The notes under the pieces were generated by a model. That model was not told the origin of the DNA. It did not search any database and was given only the letters and a program-made list of their open reading frames with translations. Both the position numbers and the translations under genes were made by a program. Below, piece by piece: positions 52,501 through 61,068 of a DNA stretch of 64,000 nt (within the stretch, counting starts at the first letter, position 1; every line of letters starts with the position of its first letter). Origin of the DNA: Histomonas meleagridis (Eukaryota > Parabasalia > Tritrichomonadida > Dientamoebidae); the NCBI GenBank assembly GCA_020186115.1, contig WSYJ01000092.1, positions 93,501 to 157,500 on the forward strand, in the 5' to 3' direction.

Positions 52501-53076
52501 ATTCATTCACATTTAAGTTATATATTTCAATCACAATTTAATAACATATTTAAGCGAATATTTAATGACAATTCATATAATTTCCCACGTTCATTACCAT
52601 TTAATAACAAGCAAAAAGTAACTGTAATATTTACAAGAAATTATTTGATCTTAATGCCAAATGAGAAATCTGATAATTTTATCAATATCCCAATTCCTTT
52701 GTTATGGACGTACCAAAAGAATATGTTCTATAAATTCATAACACCCGTCGGAAGATTTGATTTACGTTTTAATAACGACAAATCATTGGTGTTGGGAAGT
52801 TTAATCGCTGCAATAAAAACAGAAAAAATTGGCCTGAACGTAGGAAGAAGTAATTTCCAAAAGAAAAAGGATAAGTTGTTCCAATGTTTGATTTGCTTTG
52901 CCGTTTCGTTGAAAGAAATTCAAACAAAGGTCTTGATAGTGAAGGCAGGCGACAAGGCAGAATGCGACGACATATGCAAAGACTATTTGAGAGAAACTGT
53001 TAACTCACCTGTTTTGTTGGCAAGCGTTATCCCATTGGATATCACAAACTCAGAAGAAGATCTTATCATAATTTAA
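49513..53076 (+). CDS. Large ankyrin-repeat protein with C-terminal PH-like region
   Basis: A 1187-residue protein. Ankyrin repeats fill about residues 50-770: NTILHYAAISS, NGWTPLHFAIYYGQVEAVRFLLE, NYSPLHIAASKGYYDICHYLI, GMTPLHCATITSGIEIIKYLLS and others, roughly 18-20 repeats. From about 780 to 1000 comes an all-helical region, and at about 1030-1110 a beta-rich stretch (KVTVIFTRNYLILMPNE..LWTYQKNMFYKF) that resembles a PH or similar lipid/protein-binding fold. The ankyrin, helical, PH-like order hints at a signalling or GEF-type scaffold, but I see no diagnostic catalytic motif. No membrane anchor. Strongly supported as a gene; role unknown. Confidence 0.85.
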   Translation: MDQSRINVFKIKNIKLLPHNGASAVHLWGSEDQIEPLKDLVAATGKESLLLADFDGNTILHYAAISSSLKVSSFMIEQFPQHHFQNINKITPAHIAAQLGNVELLAIYQKSNTLLTSKSANGWTPLHFAIYYGQVEAVRFLLENKINSVDDLILGAESTIPFFNHRRLRFVSSYDLALLANQKEIAALLETFDALPSLHSAVSKRDLLAITYLVESPFSPFKDKIDIQSGRNNYSPLHIAASKGYYDICHYLIQSGASLTVVDSSGLSPLELSLESNSVQTITTISEFTSEEQNTNALFLAADLGKKEFALELIKSKISPTKVADDGDTILIRLIKRNLLDVAHKFLNLCHPDVNIKDPNGATALHYACATNQFDFIKDIIKLYKLDLNEKDNLGLTPLMYLILSGNNQIIPELRKLDNDSKCECGLTPFVVDYAFGITNLLLPTPNTPLQRYTINFQKVIELIKRHKLPKKINKLSNQTFITPTINLITPEIENVLIKMRNFGDYEVSNTNILHMEAIGNEGIEVSIKSLRELIEEKDSLGRIPIHYSVITSNAKACDVLSKEMGKLNHKDNYDNTIFHFLSNDSMLSMAKRFYKATDFTLTEVNKDGQNPFHTICKNGAVEILKFFLQCLNIENRKSLNAKDNFSKTPLDYALENKHFECMDLLHSMGVKNKLNELITNNNFDELQKLIDLNYPINSTDKNGMTPLHCATITSGIEIIKYLLSKNANVRVTNHQSLMPLHYAAKMNNFEVIKTLLTNDNKLNEIKDSNQPYLLATDPTCKLFLFQYWKRELLIKGLINLINNRVQSITELQIFCNSYKNYSFEEINNFAHRIIYIQTTLAKVNYDFSTSLHHFLQIFNTIDITKYINKLKTDFNKIVDNTIGKEFYLHNKFDNSPKIVIALNLLMMFYPLLWVINVSFYIKELYKHLIESIDDIKMMKMIKENIEKQETLALNTFNQLSPEVNKHIIQFLELPQQLLPQINDGIIYIGNARINGIHSHLSYIFQSQFNNIFKRIFNDNSYNFPRSLPFNNKQKVTVIFTRNYLILMPNEKSDNFINIPIPLLWTYQKNMFYKFITPVGRFDLRFNNDKSLVLGSLIAAIKTEKIGLNVGRSNFQKKKDKLFQCLICFAVSLKEIQTKVLIVKAGDKAECDDICKDYLRETVNSPVLLASVIPLDITNSEEDLIII

Positions 53077-53144
53077 TAAAAAAAAAAAAATTACATATTT
53101 AAATATTTAAAATTCGTTTATGAATGATATTATTATCTTTGATC

Positions 53145-53469
53145 TTATTTAAAATAGTAGAAGAATGTGTCTTCATCTATATTTGGTATTTGGCTAATAA
53201 CTGAAATCCTTTCAGTAGTGTTCGCATTTGTTTTAACATTTATTTTTATTTTTGTCTCATTCTTGAACAATAAATATAACAAGAAGTATTGCACAAACAA
53301 CAAGATAATAAGGAAAATATTTGTTTGATTTTTAATAGTAATTTGTACATTCTGATTGAAGACTGTAAAAGAAATCAGAATAAAAACTAAAATATGTTGA
53401 ATACTATATAATTGTGTAATTATACAGATATCGATGAAGATAACAAATGATATTATTTTATGGAAAAAT
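53145..53469 (-). pseudogene. Possible membrane-protein C-terminus relic
   Basis: A 108-codon minus-strand frame without any ATG. It contains two hydrophobic stretches, the second NIFLIILLFVQYFLLYLLF, then a polar tail ..TERISVISQIPNIDEDTFFYYFK-stop. The layout (membrane segment, short tail) is that of the surface proteins in this window. It could be the remains of one, or chance in AT-rich DNA. Confidence 0.3.
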
Positions 53470-53771
53470 TATGCCCAATTAAAATGAATTCATTATTTCC
53501 TTTTAATAAGATTAATGCAAGAAATATATGTTATGCTTGGTTAAATATCTCTAAGGATCAATGATTTAGATAAAGGATAATACAAAATTCTAATTTTGTC
53601 TAAGTAAGTTCCCATGGAGAAATCAGAATTTATCTAATTATTACTTTTTGATTATATACATTGTGTGTTTTGAGACATGTTGTTATCATTAATATTTTTG
53701 TCTATTTTTATGGTTATTTCTTGTTCTTTCCCAGTTTTCGAATATATAAAATCATATAATATCATAAAGTT

Positions 53772-53777
53772 TCACAT
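53772..53777 (+). promoter_or_regulatory. Initiator-like site for the BspA-like gene
   Basis: TCACAT fits TCA-Y-W; its A (53774) is 19 bases before the ATG at 53793, the short leader usual in trichomonads. Confidence 0.5.
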
Positions 53778-53792
53778 TTTTTATTGTGATTT

Positions 53793-55649
53793 ATGATATT
53801 ATTAAATTTTTTTATATATTTAATACATATTTCTAATTCAGAACCATTTATCATTGCTAACGAAAGTGATTTCAATAATTCAACTAAAAAATATGCTCAA
53901 TATATAATTATTAAAAATGGAATCACTGAAATTCCAGCTTATGCTTTCGCTGAATGTAACATTTTAATTAATATTAATATTAGTGAAACAGTTATAAAAA
54001 TTGGGAAATATGCTTTTTTGCAATGTACTAGTTTACCAAATATCACAATTCCAGCATCAGTTGTAGAAATTGGAGGAAATATATTTTTATATTGTTGTAG
54101 CCTTCGATTTATTGAAATTATGAAAGATAATAAAAATTATAGTTCGGATACCGATGGTGTTTTATACAACATAAATCAAACAAAACTCATTTGCTGTCCA
54201 TCAGGAATTGAAAAAGATGCATTTCAAATATTAAGTACAGTTAAAATAATTGGAGATCAAGCATTTGATTCATGTAGATTTTTAAAAAAAATGATAATTT
54301 CAGGTTCAGTTACAATAATTGGTCAATATGCATTTTTTTCATGCTATAATTTAGAATCTATTATCATTGGAGAAAATATCACCACAATTGGAAACTCTTC
54401 ATTTTACCTATGCACGAGCTTGAAAAATATTACAATACCAGCATCAGTTACAGTAATTGGAGTAGATGCATTTAATTACTGTTATAAACTTCAATTTATT
54501 AAAGTTAATACTGGAAATGAAAATTATTGTTCCGATGCTGATGGTGTTTTATACAACAAGAATCAAACAAAACTTATTTGCTATTCATCAGGAATTGAAA
54601 AGAAAATATTTCGAATATCAAATACAGTTCAAATAATTGGGAACAAATCATTTTATTCATGTACACATTTAACTAATATTATAATTCCTGATTCAGTAAC
54701 AACAATTGGAAGTTATGCATTTTATTCATGTACACATTTAACTAATATTATAATTCCTGATTCAGTAACAACAATTGGAAGTTATGCATTTTATTCATGT
54801 ACTCATTCAACACGCATCGAAATTCCAAAATCAGTTCAAACATTTGGAGAAAATGCATTTTATGGTTGTAAATCAATTCATTGTATATTTTATTATGGAG
54901 AAACAGATCCTAATGCAAATATTTTTCCTAATAATATAAATGCTACTGTTATGACATCGAATTCATATCAAAGTGATAAATTTTGTAATCTTACTGTAGT
55001 AAAAGGAACAATCGTTGATGAATGCCTTCCATCAACTAATTCATTTACTGATCCAAATACATTTACTAATTCAAATACATTTACTAATTCAAATACATTT
55101 ACTAATTCAAATACATTTACTGATCCAAATACATTTACTAATTCAAATACATTTACAAATATAAACACAAATGATGAATCAAATTCACTTTCTATCTTAT
55201 ATTCATTTTCTGAATCATCCTATTATCTAACTTCAACGCAATCATTTATAGTATCATATATTTTATCATTTACAGAGTCATTAATTATATATAAGTCGAA
55301 TTTATTATTAACAGTTTCTATTACAAACACAAACTCAATGCTTACATATATTGAAACTTTGATTGTTCATTATGAATATTCAGTTACATTTTATTCAAAT
55401 TATTTTCCATATTATTCCGATTTTTCTGTTACAGAAGAAAACGAAAATAAAAATGATACAACAACCAAATATATTATCATTGTTGTTATTACCATTTCAG
55501 TAATCGTAGTTCTTATCATAATTATAATTATATCTGTTTTTATTGTAAGAAGACATAGGGAAGAAGAAATGAACAAAACTGAAGAGAATGAACTCAATGA
55601 AGGAGATCATGCAGATGAATTCAATGAAAATCCTAATATTTATTTTTAA
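53793..55649 (+). CDS. BspA-like LRR surface protein with Thr/Asn-rich stalk
   Basis: A 618-residue predicted surface protein. A signal peptide (MILLNFFIYLIHISNS) is followed by BspA-type repeats to about residue 390, with the phrase IPDSVTTIGSYAFYSCTHLT nearly perfectly repeated. Next is a stalk of a six-residue repeat, FTNSNT or FTDPNT, about seven copies, then a Ser/Thr/Tyr-rich region that could be glycosylated. A membrane segment (YIIIVVITISVIVVLIIIIIISVFIV) precedes a basic stop-transfer RRHREEE and an acidic tail. Two consecutive 69-bp DNA units around 54650-54790 are identical or nearly so, a sign of recent repeat expansion. The stop overlaps TAAAA. Confidence 0.88.
   Translation: MILLNFFIYLIHISNSEPFIIANESDFNNSTKKYAQYIIIKNGITEIPAYAFAECNILININISETVIKIGKYAFLQCTSLPNITIPASVVEIGGNIFLYCCSLRFIEIMKDNKNYSSDTDGVLYNINQTKLICCPSGIEKDAFQILSTVKIIGDQAFDSCRFLKKMIISGSVTIIGQYAFFSCYNLESIIIGENITTIGNSSFYLCTSLKNITIPASVTVIGVDAFNYCYKLQFIKVNTGNENYCSDADGVLYNKNQTKLICYSSGIEKKIFRISNTVQIIGNKSFYSCTHLTNIIIPDSVTTIGSYAFYSCTHLTNIIIPDSVTTIGSYAFYSCTHSTRIEIPKSVQTFGENAFYGCKSIHCIFYYGETDPNANIFPNNINATVMTSNSYQSDKFCNLTVVKGTIVDECLPSTNSFTDPNTFTNSNTFTNSNTFTNSNTFTDPNTFTNSNTFTNINTNDESNSLSILYSFSESSYYLTSTQSFIVSYILSFTESLIIYKSNLLLTVSITNTNSMLTYIETLIVHYEYSVTFYSNYFPYYSDFSVTEENENKNDTTTKYIIIVVITISVIVVLIIIIIISVFIVRRHREEEMNKTEENELNEGDHADEFNENPNIYF
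55038..55163 (+). repeat. 18-bp tandem repeat inside the stalk
   Basis: About seven copies of an 18-bp unit (TTTACTAATTCAAATACA), in frame, encoding FTNSNT; two copies carry GATCC and give FTDPNT. A whole-unit change would alter stalk length without a frameshift. Confidence 0.85.
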
Positions 55650-56127
55650 AAAAGGACGTCCTTTGCGATCACAATCGATTGGTATCAAATATATTTAATT
55701 ATATATTCCAAATATTTTCCTAATAAAAACAATATTAAATTCTATCCAAATTTAATGAATAAATAATTTTTTTTATTATCAAAATATTGTTTTAGATAGA
55801 ACATTTAAATACATGTGTTGATGAACATTTTCATCTAATCATATTTAATTTCGCAATCTAAATGTTAATTGTTTATTTTTAGATTAATAATACATTGTTA
55901 TCGTCGTTTTTTTGTTGTTTCTCTTAATAAATATTTGGTTATATGGAAGTAAACATCTGAAATGCAAAAACTGCCATATTTCTGTCTGTGCTTTTATTGG
56001 AAGAGAAATTTTTGTGAATGATAAAATTAGACTCCAGTTAACATTACAAAACAAGAGAAACAATTTATTTTTACAAAAATAAAACGATTTTTTATAATTT
56101 TTATTTCGCAAAATAAATTCAAATTAT
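55650..56127. other. Convergent intergenic region
   Basis: No gene. AT-rich 3' flanks of the BspA-like and RNase III genes. The 75-codon minus-strand frame at 55884 has no feature. Confidence 0.4.
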
Positions 56128-56925
56128 TCATTGAAAAATTTCCTTGAGCTTATTTTCATCCAAAGCATCAAGATACATACTAAAGAACCTTAAAACAAAA
56201 TTTTTTGATGCATTATAACCGCCATCGAGATAAATTGCTGCAACAAGTGCTTCGAAAATATCTGCCCACACTTTAGACGCTTCACCAAGCTCATTGATAT
56301 TTGCGTGTCTTATAAATCTTTTGAGGTTCATCCAGCGTGAAAATTGTGATAATGTTGAATTTTGTACTAAATGCTGTTGTAAGTTTGCTAACTCTGATTC
56401 TTTGAGACTCGGGAAATTATATACCACAAATTCAGTCGCTATGAGACCTAGAATTGAATCTCCGAAAAATTCATAAATCTCATAATTTGATTTTTGATCA
56501 AATGATCTAGAAGTCAACGCACGCAAGAGGTGACTTTTGTCTGTGAATGTGTATCCAATAATGCTCTCTAATTCTTCTGTTTCTGAATATTGGACCGTCG
56601 TGTTAATATATGGTTGTTGTGTAATAACCAGTGGACTTTGTATAAAATGACATTCTCCTTGGTACATTCTTTGCTGTAATTGTGCATTTTGGCATTGATT
56701 TGGCGGCAAAATTTGTGTTTGTAAAATATGTGTGTTTCCTGTAAAAATTTCTTGCTGTGTTTCTTCTGGATAATTTTTAAGTGGCGTTATTGATGGTTTT
56801 TGTATAATTTTGGAGTTTTTGAGATATATTCTTTGTTTATTATATGTCTCTTGAAAATTCACTTGAGAAATAATCTGAGGTCGTTGTATATGATGAGAGT
56901 TTATTTTGAGCGGATTTTGTTGCAT
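56128..56925 (-). CDS. Single-domain RNase III
   Basis: A 265-residue class I-like RNase III. Residues about 1-110 are a low-complexity Gln/Asn/Pro/Ile-rich extension. The RNase III domain (about 115-262) has the signature NYEIYEFFGDSILGLIATEF (family ERLEFLGDSVL) and WADIFEALVAAIYLDGG (ADVFEALIGAIYLD), so the Glu/Asp metal ligands of both motifs are retained. The protein ends right after the domain, without a double-stranded-RNA-binding domain. It should work as a homodimer on structured RNA such as pre-rRNA. It could instead be part of a Dicer-like system, but no PAZ or helicase domain is here. Confidence 0.85.
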   Translation of the reverse strand: MQQNPLKINSHHIQRPQIISQVNFQETYNKQRIYLKNSKIIQKPSITPLKNYPEETQQEIFTGNTHILQTQILPPNQCQNAQLQQRMYQGECHFIQSPLVITQQPYINTTVQYSETEELESIIGYTFTDKSHLLRALTSRSFDQKSNYEIYEFFGDSILGLIATEFVVYNFPSLKESELANLQQHLVQNSTLSQFSRWMNLKRFIRHANINELGEASKVWADIFEALVAAIYLDGGYNASKNFVLRFFSMYLDALDENKLKEIFQ

Positions 56926-57417
56926 TGTCTTATTTGCGCAAATAAGAAAACTTCGCCATAATTGGATTTAGTCTTCAAAAAGTACTTTAAGCAGTTTTAT
57001 ATTGTAATTCTCATAGGAATCGAACCTTTTGACATAATCTGAAAATTAAACGAAACGATCATAATCAATTCAAACAATGCTTGATGTATCATTTTCATTA
57101 GAAATTCATTTGCATCACTTCGATCCCAGCTCAAATTGGATTCAAAAATGAATATTTCTATTCTCATTTTTTATAAATCAAAATGGAAATTTCATTACAT
57201 GTATTTTTATTATATTTCCCTTTTAAAGTTCAAACTTTCAAATTTTTGTTTGCATTTTGTAATACATAATAAAAAAAAATTTATAAAATATTAAAGCATA
57301 CATTTGCCTAATCGTTTTGCTGATGTATTTGATTGCATAAATATGATATAACACCAATATAATTCAGAATTTTTGATCATTAAAACCACTTTTATTATAT
57401 ATAACATAGAAATATAT
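56926..57417. other. Intergenic region
   Basis: No gene. A GGTTCGATTCC string on the minus strand near 57010-57020 resembles a tRNA T-arm, but I could not fit the rest of a tRNA around it. Confidence 0.4.
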
Positions 57418-58218
57418 TCATTTGCTTCCAAACATTGTCGGGGCCTTGGAGATGATTTGCCTTCCCTCAGCAAAACTTCTTTGAGCAGCAGATATTTGCT
57501 CAGGAGAGCATTCCAGAAGCTGGAGAATCACAGAAATCAAGTTTGTTTGCGTTGAAGTATCGCATATAAAAAACTCCAGAAGAATCCTTTTCAAATATGC
57601 TTTGAGAATATTTTGGTCATTTTGTTCCTTTTTCTGTTCTTTTGCCTTCCTGTCATTACGGAAATCATATACAGTGACTGATGGTGGATATTTATCATTT
57701 TTCTTACTGATTGTATAAGTTCCATCATCATTTAAAATAAAAACTTCGGCGTTAGATAAAATAATGGCTTTTTGGGGATTTGAAACTCGGCAGTTTTTGG
57801 CTTTCTCTTCTTCATATTTGATGGACAATTTTTGATACTTTTCTTGGAGTTCTGCATATAACATATTTGACTTCTCAAGCATCTTCTTCATACGTTCATT
57901 GTGCCTCTGCGTTGCTTCACTTCCAATTCCCGAGTGCAAACGATTTGTTAAATCAGCAAGTTCTTCTTCTAGCTTGGCAATTCTCTCTGTTTGCTTTTGA
58001 GAAAATGCGCGATTACTTTCTAGCTCTTCGGTAAGAGAATTTACATTTTTTTCTCTGTCTGCTAAATCAATATGAAGAGTTTCAATTTCTTGTTCACGAC
58101 GTTTATCAGACCTCATTGAACGTGTGAGTAATCCCTTGAGCTTTGCAATTTTTTGCTCTTTTTGTGAAATCTCGGATTGAGCAGATTGTAATTGTGCTTG
58201 AAGAGTTTCAATATCCAT
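57418..58218 (-). CDS. GRIP-domain golgin
   Basis: A 266-residue protein. Residues 1-145 are a continuous coiled coil (MDIETLQAQLQSAQSEISQK..). A short globular patch follows (AIILSNAEVFILNDDGTYTISKK). The C-terminus is a GRIP domain: NILKAYLKRILLEFF..LISVILQLLECSPEQISAAQRS, with the conserved Tyr of YLKRIL and the LLxxSPEE-like ending. GRIP domains bind Arl1-GTP and dock golgins on the trans-Golgi. It is much shorter than animal golgins. With the ArfGAP at 29754 it points to Arf/Arl-controlled Golgi traffic. The ATG at 58218 is clear. Confidence 0.85.
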   Translation of the reverse strand: MDIETLQAQLQSAQSEISQKEQKIAKLKGLLTRSMRSDKRREQEIETLHIDLADREKNVNSLTEELESNRAFSQKQTERIAKLEEELADLTNRLHSGIGSEATQRHNERMKKMLEKSNMLYAELQEKYQKLSIKYEEEKAKNCRVSNPQKAIILSNAEVFILNDDGTYTISKKNDKYPPSVTVYDFRNDRKAKEQKKEQNDQNILKAYLKRILLEFFICDTSTQTNLISVILQLLECSPEQISAAQRSFAEGRQIISKAPTMFGSK

Positions 58219-58892
58219 CTGAACAAAAAGTGCAAATTAACGTTCGAAAAAGTGGTTCTGAACACACTTGATTCTAAAATAAAAATATCTCACTAAAAAT
58301 TAAATATAATTAAATAAAAAATCTTAAAAATGATTAATTTAATTAATTATAAATAGATATCAGCCAATATTTAATATTATTTGATTATAATGATATCATT
58401 CAACTCCACAAAAAATTTCCTATAATTTCTATTGACTATATTTTTGATTTGAAATTTTTTTTTCGAAAATCATTTTTTTTATTTTCAGATTATAATAAAA
58501 ATGTATAAATTTTGAATTAAAACAAAACCTTAAATTTTATTATAAATTTATTCTCTAAAGTATAAATATGGTTTCATCCAAATAAATTTTACAAGGAAAT
58601 GACATGAATTCATGGAAGTAACCTCAAGGAAATATGATATTAGATCAAAATTGCTTCATAAAAACACTTTTTTTATATTTTTCGATAGTTGATATTATTT
58701 ATTCTCTAGATTTTATTGTTCTCTACTTTAAAGCATCTATCATAAAACAGATCATTTATCATGGAAATTATTTCTGTTTAAATTGAATGATAGCACGATC
58801 ACTGATTTCAAAATTCTGAAGCTACGATGTACAGTTCAATTTTTGACAGCAATTTTATCGTTGTATTGAAAGTAAGACAACTTTTTGACAAC
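58219..58892. other. Intergenic region
   Basis: No gene. AT-rich with poly-T runs. The promoter of the golgin lies at the left end (AACGTT near 58242). Confidence 0.4.
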
Positions 58893-59960
58893 TTAATAGA
58901 TCAAACAACCAGCACACCCAGCGTCTGCTTCGTTTTCTGGTATTTTCTTATCTTCTTTTGTCTCATAACCAATTCTCTTAAGGTTCTTCGGAATAATTGG
59001 CGCATCATTTGGATTTTTGGACTTTAATGGAATTGCTGATATTGTTTTTAATAGTTTTGGCGGCAAGTTTTCCCATTCATATTTATCTGTCCATTTACTG
59101 TTTGTCTTTTTCATCGCATCAACAAGGTATGAAATGATCAAATCATAATCAGGTTCATCCCTAAGTTTATACGACTGTATTATGTTATATATTGTACCAA
59201 ATTGTGGTGGTAGTTGGTTATCATTACAATATTTAACAATGTCAACGTCTTTCTTAATTTCATATATCTGCGTTTTGTTACGTACTGATGGCCATGGTAA
59301 CTTTCCACAGCCTATTTCAACAAGTGAATAAAACCAGCAAAATAAATCATCTCGGCGACCAAGTTCTTTCCCTTTATGCGCATTAAGTGAGGCATACTTA
59401 CCCGTTCCAACAAAGCCTGGTTGAACTCGGGGTTCGATGTAATTCTGTGTGTTTTGGTCGAGGTATCGACGACTTAATCCAAAATCAATAAGTGCAATAG
59501 GATATGCACGTGATGCTCGAATAAGTACTTGTGATGGCTTAAAATCGCGATGGAGAAATCCTAACGAATGAAATCCACGAATTGCTCGAAGCATTTCTAT
59601 TCCCAGACGTAATGTTGATGAAATAGAATAACGCTCGCCAATAAGAACTTTTCGTACATCTGTAATAGATGGTCCTAGTAACTCCATGACTAAGAAACGG
59701 AGTCGTTTGGTTTCTTGATATTTGATATACTTTGGAAAATATGGTAAATTATTTAAATTCTGGAAAAATTCGTTTTCTCTTTCGAGTGCTTGTTTCTTAC
59801 TGCCTTTGTATTCAACTTTCATTGCATATTTAGATCCTTGTTCGTCGATTTTTTCAACGTAATAAATATCGCCAAATCCACCTTGTCCAACCAACTCTAT
59901 TATCTCGAATCCTTGGATAATGCGGCCTGGTTTAAAGGTTTTACGGTCCTTTTTAGTCAT
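58893..59960 (-). CDS. CK1-family kinase with C-terminal CaaX box
   Basis: A 355-residue casein kinase 1 group enzyme. Motifs: glycine loop GQGGFGDIYYV, AMKVEYKG lysine, HRDFKPSQ catalytic loop, IDFGLSRRY, and GTGKYASLNAHKGKELGRRDDLFCWFYSLVE, which is the CK1 version of the activation and alpha-F region. The Asn of HRDxKxxN is replaced by Gln. The last residues, GCAGCLIY, have the form of a CaaX prenylation box with an extra upstream cysteine for palmitoylation, so the kinase may be anchored to membranes as yeast Yck proteins are by palmitoylation. Closest by pattern to the tau-tubulin kinase-like CK1 genes expanded in trichomonads. The ATG at 59960 is clear. Confidence 0.88.
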   Translation of the reverse strand: MTKKDRKTFKPGRIIQGFEIIELVGQGGFGDIYYVEKIDEQGSKYAMKVEYKGSKKQALERENEFFQNLNNLPYFPKYIKYQETKRLRFLVMELLGPSITDVRKVLIGERYSISSTLRLGIEMLRAIRGFHSLGFLHRDFKPSQVLIRASRAYPIALIDFGLSRRYLDQNTQNYIEPRVQPGFVGTGKYASLNAHKGKELGRRDDLFCWFYSLVEIGCGKLPWPSVRNKTQIYEIKKDVDIVKYCNDNQLPPQFGTIYNIIQSYKLRDEPDYDLIISYLVDAMKKTNSKWTDKYEWENLPPKLLKTISAIPLKSKNPNDAPIIPKNLKRIGYETKEDKKIPENEADAGCAGCLIY

Positions 59961-60251
59961 TGGTGGGTTTTTGAGTGCGCACAGAATTCTGAATTAAGAA
60001 CTGAAAAAGTTGCTTGCAACATTGGGGGCACCCCGTGAGCTTCAACGACATTTCGAAGTTTTCTTATTGATTTTACCTATTTTAAATCAAATGAAATTTT
60101 CTTTATTAGCTCATAGTGAAATAAAAAATAAGAAAAGAAGATGATTCGTATGTTTTGTGCTGGGTATTTTCATTTTCTTGAATTGTGTATAGCCGTAAAC
60201 CGATTTAGTGAATTCTGGCGCGTGAAGATAATTTTCAACGCGTATTGAAAA
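59961..60251. other. Divergent upstream region
   Basis: Between the CK1 gene (minus) and the ankyrin relic (plus). No gene. The stretch just before 60252 holds GC-rich words (GGCGCG, AACGCG). Confidence 0.35.
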
Positions 60252-61068
60252 ATGTCATTTTTTAATTTTTTTTTTCTTGGAGCAAATGTAAAAAATACAT
60301 TAAAATATGCAATTGCAGGAGGAAATTTAGAAATTATTCATTTATGTGAACAAAATAATTCATTATTTGAAGAAGTATTTGAAACAGCAATTAAATTTCA
60401 TCGAAATGATATTTTTTATTATTTTTATGATAAAAAAATTATTGAAACAAAAGATTTAACTGAATTAGGAATTCAATTTATTAAACAACATAATAATTAT
60501 TAAATTTTTAGAAAAAGAAGGAATGAAAATAAATAAAGATATCATTAATCAAATATCAGAAAATGGGAATACTTTCTTAATTAATGATTTAATTCAAAAA
60601 AATCAGATTTCAAAAAAGGCATTAATATACTCATGTAAATCAGGAAATATTGAAATTGTTACAATCCTTCTTGAACAAAAAGAAATTGATATTAATGCAA
60701 AAGATATTTAATTATTTTATTTAAAATTTATTTTAATAATTTTCTAATTATTTTAAATATTTGGAATTTATTTTAATTATTTAAAACAGCTATTATGTAT
60801 GCATCTGAAAATGGTCATATTGAAATTGTTCAAATCCTTCTTGAACAAAAAGAAGTTGATATTAATGCAAAAACTATTTATTTGTTTTATTTGATATTTC
60901 TTTAAATAATTTTCTAATTATTTTAAATATTTGGAATTTATTTTAATTATTTCAAACAGCACTTATGATAGCATCTGAAAATGGGCATTTTGAAACCGTT
61001 AAAATTATTGAACAAAAAGAAATTGATATTAATGCCAAAAGTGAAATTTCACAAAATAAAATAAGCTG
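60252..61068 (+). pseudogene. Ankyrin-repeat gene, frameshifted and split by spacers
   Basis: An ATG at 60252 opens 83 codons with an ankyrin-like segment (NTLKYAIAGGNLEIIHL). After a frameshift at about 60495 it continues into FLEKEGMKINKDIINQ and a repeat SKKALIYSCKSGNIEIVTILLEQKEIDINAK. Two more repeats follow, TAIMYASENGHIEIVQILLEQKEVDINAK and TALMIASENGHFETVKII..INAK. Between consecutive repeats lie two nearly identical spacers of 83 bases (60703-60785 and 60873-60955) with stops. Each spacer ends ACAG at the start of the next repeat. The end is a TGA at about 61068. I see no GTATGT or CTAACACA, so they are not canonical introns of this genome. Confidence 0.7.

Larger units (their letters stand above)
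53077..53792. other. Intergenic region with a minus-strand open stretch
   Basis: Apart from the open stretch at 53145-53469 (listed separately) I see no gene. The right end carries the promoter of the BspA-like gene. Confidence 0.4.

Noticed and set aside
57000-57050. GGTTCGATTCC string resembling a tRNA T-arm
   Set aside because: No pairing acceptor stem, D-arm or anticodon stem could be fitted upstream.
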